A DNA stretch of 7,863 nt from assembly GCA_021779435.1 (NCBI GenBank), contig JAJYAR010000042.1, positions 1 to 7,863 of the forward strand, read 5' to 3'. A model generated the notes under the pieces. That model saw only the letters and a list, made by a program, of their open reading frames with translations, was not told the DNA's origin and searched no databases. Shown piece by piece: positions 6,536 to 7,863 of this stretch. The translations under genes were made by a program, and so were the position numbers. The stretch comes from a bacterium. GTDB lineage: Bacteria > Verrucomicrobiota > Verrucomicrobiae > JAJYAR01. Positions within the stretch are counted from its first letter, which is position 1. Each line of letters begins with the position of its first letter.

Positions 6536-6816
6536 TGCATTCACAGACGCCCCGGTCGTCTGAAAGTTCGTTCCGCCGGCAAACGAGGCCTCCGCCCGGC
6601 ACACAGGACAGTGCGGCAGACAAGCCGGCTTCCCGGAACCGGCCGACCCGCATCACGACCGATTTGTCGGTGTTTGTCTGACGAGACGATTTTTCGCACC
6701 AAGCCGGAAAAATTCCGCGTAAGTTGCGCTGCCATCCGCACCCCCGGAAGCGGCCCGATCCGGGCTCCGGCAAATTCCTTGCACAGGGGGCGCGGCAGAC
6801 GCTGCCTGCGCACGCT
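6536..6816. promoter_or_regulatory. Divergent intergenic region between the GH43 gene and the exported-protein gene
   Basis: Promoters for both divergent genes should lie here, but no clear -35/-10 pair stands out. Visible small elements are: TTTGTC twice with 10-base spacing (6663-6668, 6673-6678); an inverted pair CAGACAA (6617-6623) and TTGTCTG (6674-6680); the octamer CAAGCCGG twice (6621-6628, 6700-6707); a hairpin GCCGGCTT-CCCGG-AACCGGC with one bulge (6624-6643); a perfect small palindrome CGGAA-AAA-TTCCG (6705-6717); and GGCAG-ACG-CTGCC near 6794-6806. One or more could be regulator sites. The stretch 6660-6715 is less GC-rich than its surroundings, as expected of a promoter zone. Confidence 0.4.
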
Positions 6817-7494
6817 ATGCGCCGGTTCTTCCTCTCAGGCTCCGAATCCGTGTTCTCGATCTTCGCGCACCGGCTGCACAGCCGCTGGGTGCGCCGCCAG
6901 CGCCGGCTTCTCGCGCTGCGCTATGCCTGCGCCGCGTTCTTCGTCGGCGTGCTCGGCGCCCGGGCCACCAGCGTGGTCCCCCCGACATTTCCCGAACTCG
7001 TCGCCGAGGCACAGATGATCGCAAGTGGAACCGTCACGTCCGTCGAAGCGCGCCGCATCGAGGGCCCCACCCGCCCGGTCATCAAGACGTTCGTCACGTT
7101 CGCCGTCACGAAGCGGATCAAGGGCAACCCTGCCGACACCGTCACGCTCGAGTTCCTCGGAGGCACGGTCGGAACCGACTCGTTGCAGGTGAGCGGCATG
7201 CCGCAGTTCAAGGTGGGCGACAGCGAGATCCTCTTCGTCAACGGCAACGGCGTGCAGTTCTGCCCCCTCGTGCGATTCATGCACGGGCGCTACCACGTCC
7301 GCAGCGACAAGACCAACGGCCGCAGGTACGTCGAGCGCAACGACGCCCGTCCGCTCCACTCGACCGACGACGTGCAACTGCCCGACGAGGACCAGGCGCC
7401 GAGGCGCGCGTACGGCGGCGGCACGGCCGACGCCATGACCCCCGATCAGTTCGAGTCCGAAATCAAAGCCGAGGTCGCCCGCCATGCCCGCTAA
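6817..7494 (+). CDS. Exported protein of unknown function, upstream partner of a matrixin-like protein
   Basis: From the ATG at 6817 it has 225 residues. A basic stretch RRQRR (26-30) precedes a hydrophobic segment LLALRYACAAFFVGVLG, with likely cleavage after ARA (residue 50), so it is exported. The long n-region suggests the real start may be the GTG at 6850 or the GTG at 6889; a TTG at 6724 is also in frame. None has a convincing ribosome-binding site. The mature part starts PPTFPELVAEAQMIASGTV, then VTFAVTKRIKG, TVTLEFLGGTVG and MPQFKVGDSEILFV, alternating strands that suggest a small beta-rich domain, followed by a charged tail. Proteins of this style (FPELV..A..I..G.V, G.P.F..G...LFV) recur as secreted proteins of unknown role, as far as I recall. 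Its stop lies 11 bases inside the next gene, so the two are probably co-translated. Confidence 0.8.
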   Translation: MRRFFLSGSESVFSIFAHRLHSRWVRRQRRLLALRYACAAFFVGVLGARATSVVPPTFPELVAEAQMIASGTVTSVEARRIEGPTRPVIKTFVTFAVTKRIKGNPADTVTLEFLGGTVGTDSLQVSGMPQFKVGDSEILFVNGNGVQFCPLVRFMHGRYHVRSDKTNGRRYVERNDARPLHSTDDVQLPDEDQAPRRAYGGGTADAMTPDQFESEIKAEVARHAR

Positions 7495-7863
7495 GTTTCC
7501 GTCGCGTTTGTTCAAGTCCCTCCTGGGCGCGTGCGTTGTCGCGTTCGGCGCGTCCGGCGCCCGCGCCTACTACCCGACCGGCACGCACTGGTACACCGGT
7601 TCGGTGACGATGCAGCTTCAGCTTGGCACAGGTGCCGGCACGCTCACCGACGGCAGTTCCTCCTGGAACGCCGTCGCCGAAAGCGCGCTTCTGACGTGGA
7701 ACCAGAACATCGGCAGCACGCAGTTCCGCGTCGTCCGCGACTCCACGGCTCCCATCGGGCGCGGCAACAACACCAACAACGTTTTCTTCAGCGGCGACGT
7801 GTACGGCGACGCCTGGGGCGCCGGCGTGCTTGCGGTCACCCTCACCTACGCCACCAACTCGGG
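7484..7863 (+). CDS. Exported matrixin-like protein, probable zinc metalloprotease, N-terminal part only
   Basis: The frame opens at ATG 7484 and stays open to the window end, giving 126 codons. The GAGG at 7471-7474, nine bases before the ATG, is a good ribosome-binding site. A signal peptide is clear: MPAKFPSRLFK, hydrophobic SLLGACVVAFGASG, cleavage likely after ARA (residue 28). The mature part reads HWYTGSVTMQLQLG, LTDGSSSWNAVAESALLTWN, FRVVRD, then NNVFFSGDVYGDAWGAGVLAVTLTY. A secreted protein with SWN...AL..WN, then N.V.FS and LAVT, resembles the N-terminal half of bacterial matrixin-family (M10-like) metalloproteases. Their zinc motif HExxHxxGxxH lies further on, beyond this window, so the protease call is inferred. 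LGAC could be read as a lipobox, but the hydrophobic stretch continues past the Cys, so I favour an ordinary signal peptide. Confidence 0.75.
   Translation, partial: MPAKFPSRLFKSLLGACVVAFGASGARAYYPTGTHWYTGSVTMQLQLGTGAGTLTDGSSSWNAVAESALLTWNQNIGSTQFRVVRDSTAPIGRGNNTNNVFFSGDVYGDAWGAGVLAVTLTYATNS

Overview
The window is GC-rich (roughly two thirds G+C by impression) and densely coding, with no tRNA, rRNA, CRISPR array, transposase or phage gene. Three things point to a verrucomicrobial bacterium, probably of the Opitutus group: long secreted NHL-repeat proteins ending in a GFV..G..K..L.R.VGP / N[ED]DW module, a glycoside hydrolase family 43 (GH43) enzyme, and a secreted protein pair that resembles matrixin-type protease operons. 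The lineage is inferred from protein style, not from a marker gene.

Layout: (1) 1-2475 (+), the 3' part of a large secreted NHL beta-propeller protein whose start lies outside the window. (2) 2476-2726, a spacer whose first ~70 bases are a frameshifted relic of the 3' end of a GH43 gene. (3) 2727-5570 (+), a complete 947-residue NHL paralogue with signal peptide, twelve NHL repeats and two C-terminal modules. (4) 5567-6535 (-), an intact, probably cytoplasmic GH43 enzyme convergent with the NHL gene; the two stop codons share one CTAG palindrome. (5) 6536-6816, a divergent intergenic region with small repeats. (6) 6817-7494 (+), an exported protein of unknown function, overlapping by 11 bases (7) 7484-7863 (+), the N-terminal part of an exported matrixin-like protein that runs off the window.

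The main story is a segmental tandem duplication. The two NHL genes match repeat for repeat (repeats 1-10 of the first correspond to repeats 3-12 of the second). The match continues past the stop codon into the flank: a palindromic stop (TTAA or CTAG), an equal 23-base gap, then a GC-rich hairpin embedded in the GH43 C-terminal codons. The ancestral unit was therefore NHL gene plus convergent GH43 gene. The downstream unit kept the GH43; the upstream one kept only its tail.

Functionally, the NHL proteins are probably exported binding or scaffold proteins, GH43 probably trims arabinose- or xylose-containing oligosaccharides after uptake, and the last two genes look like a translationally coupled secreted pair. 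No direct link between these three parts is visible beyond proximity. I found no defence or other recognisably new system; the most notable points are the duplication relic, the hairpin shared with coding sequence, and the uncharacterised secreted pair.
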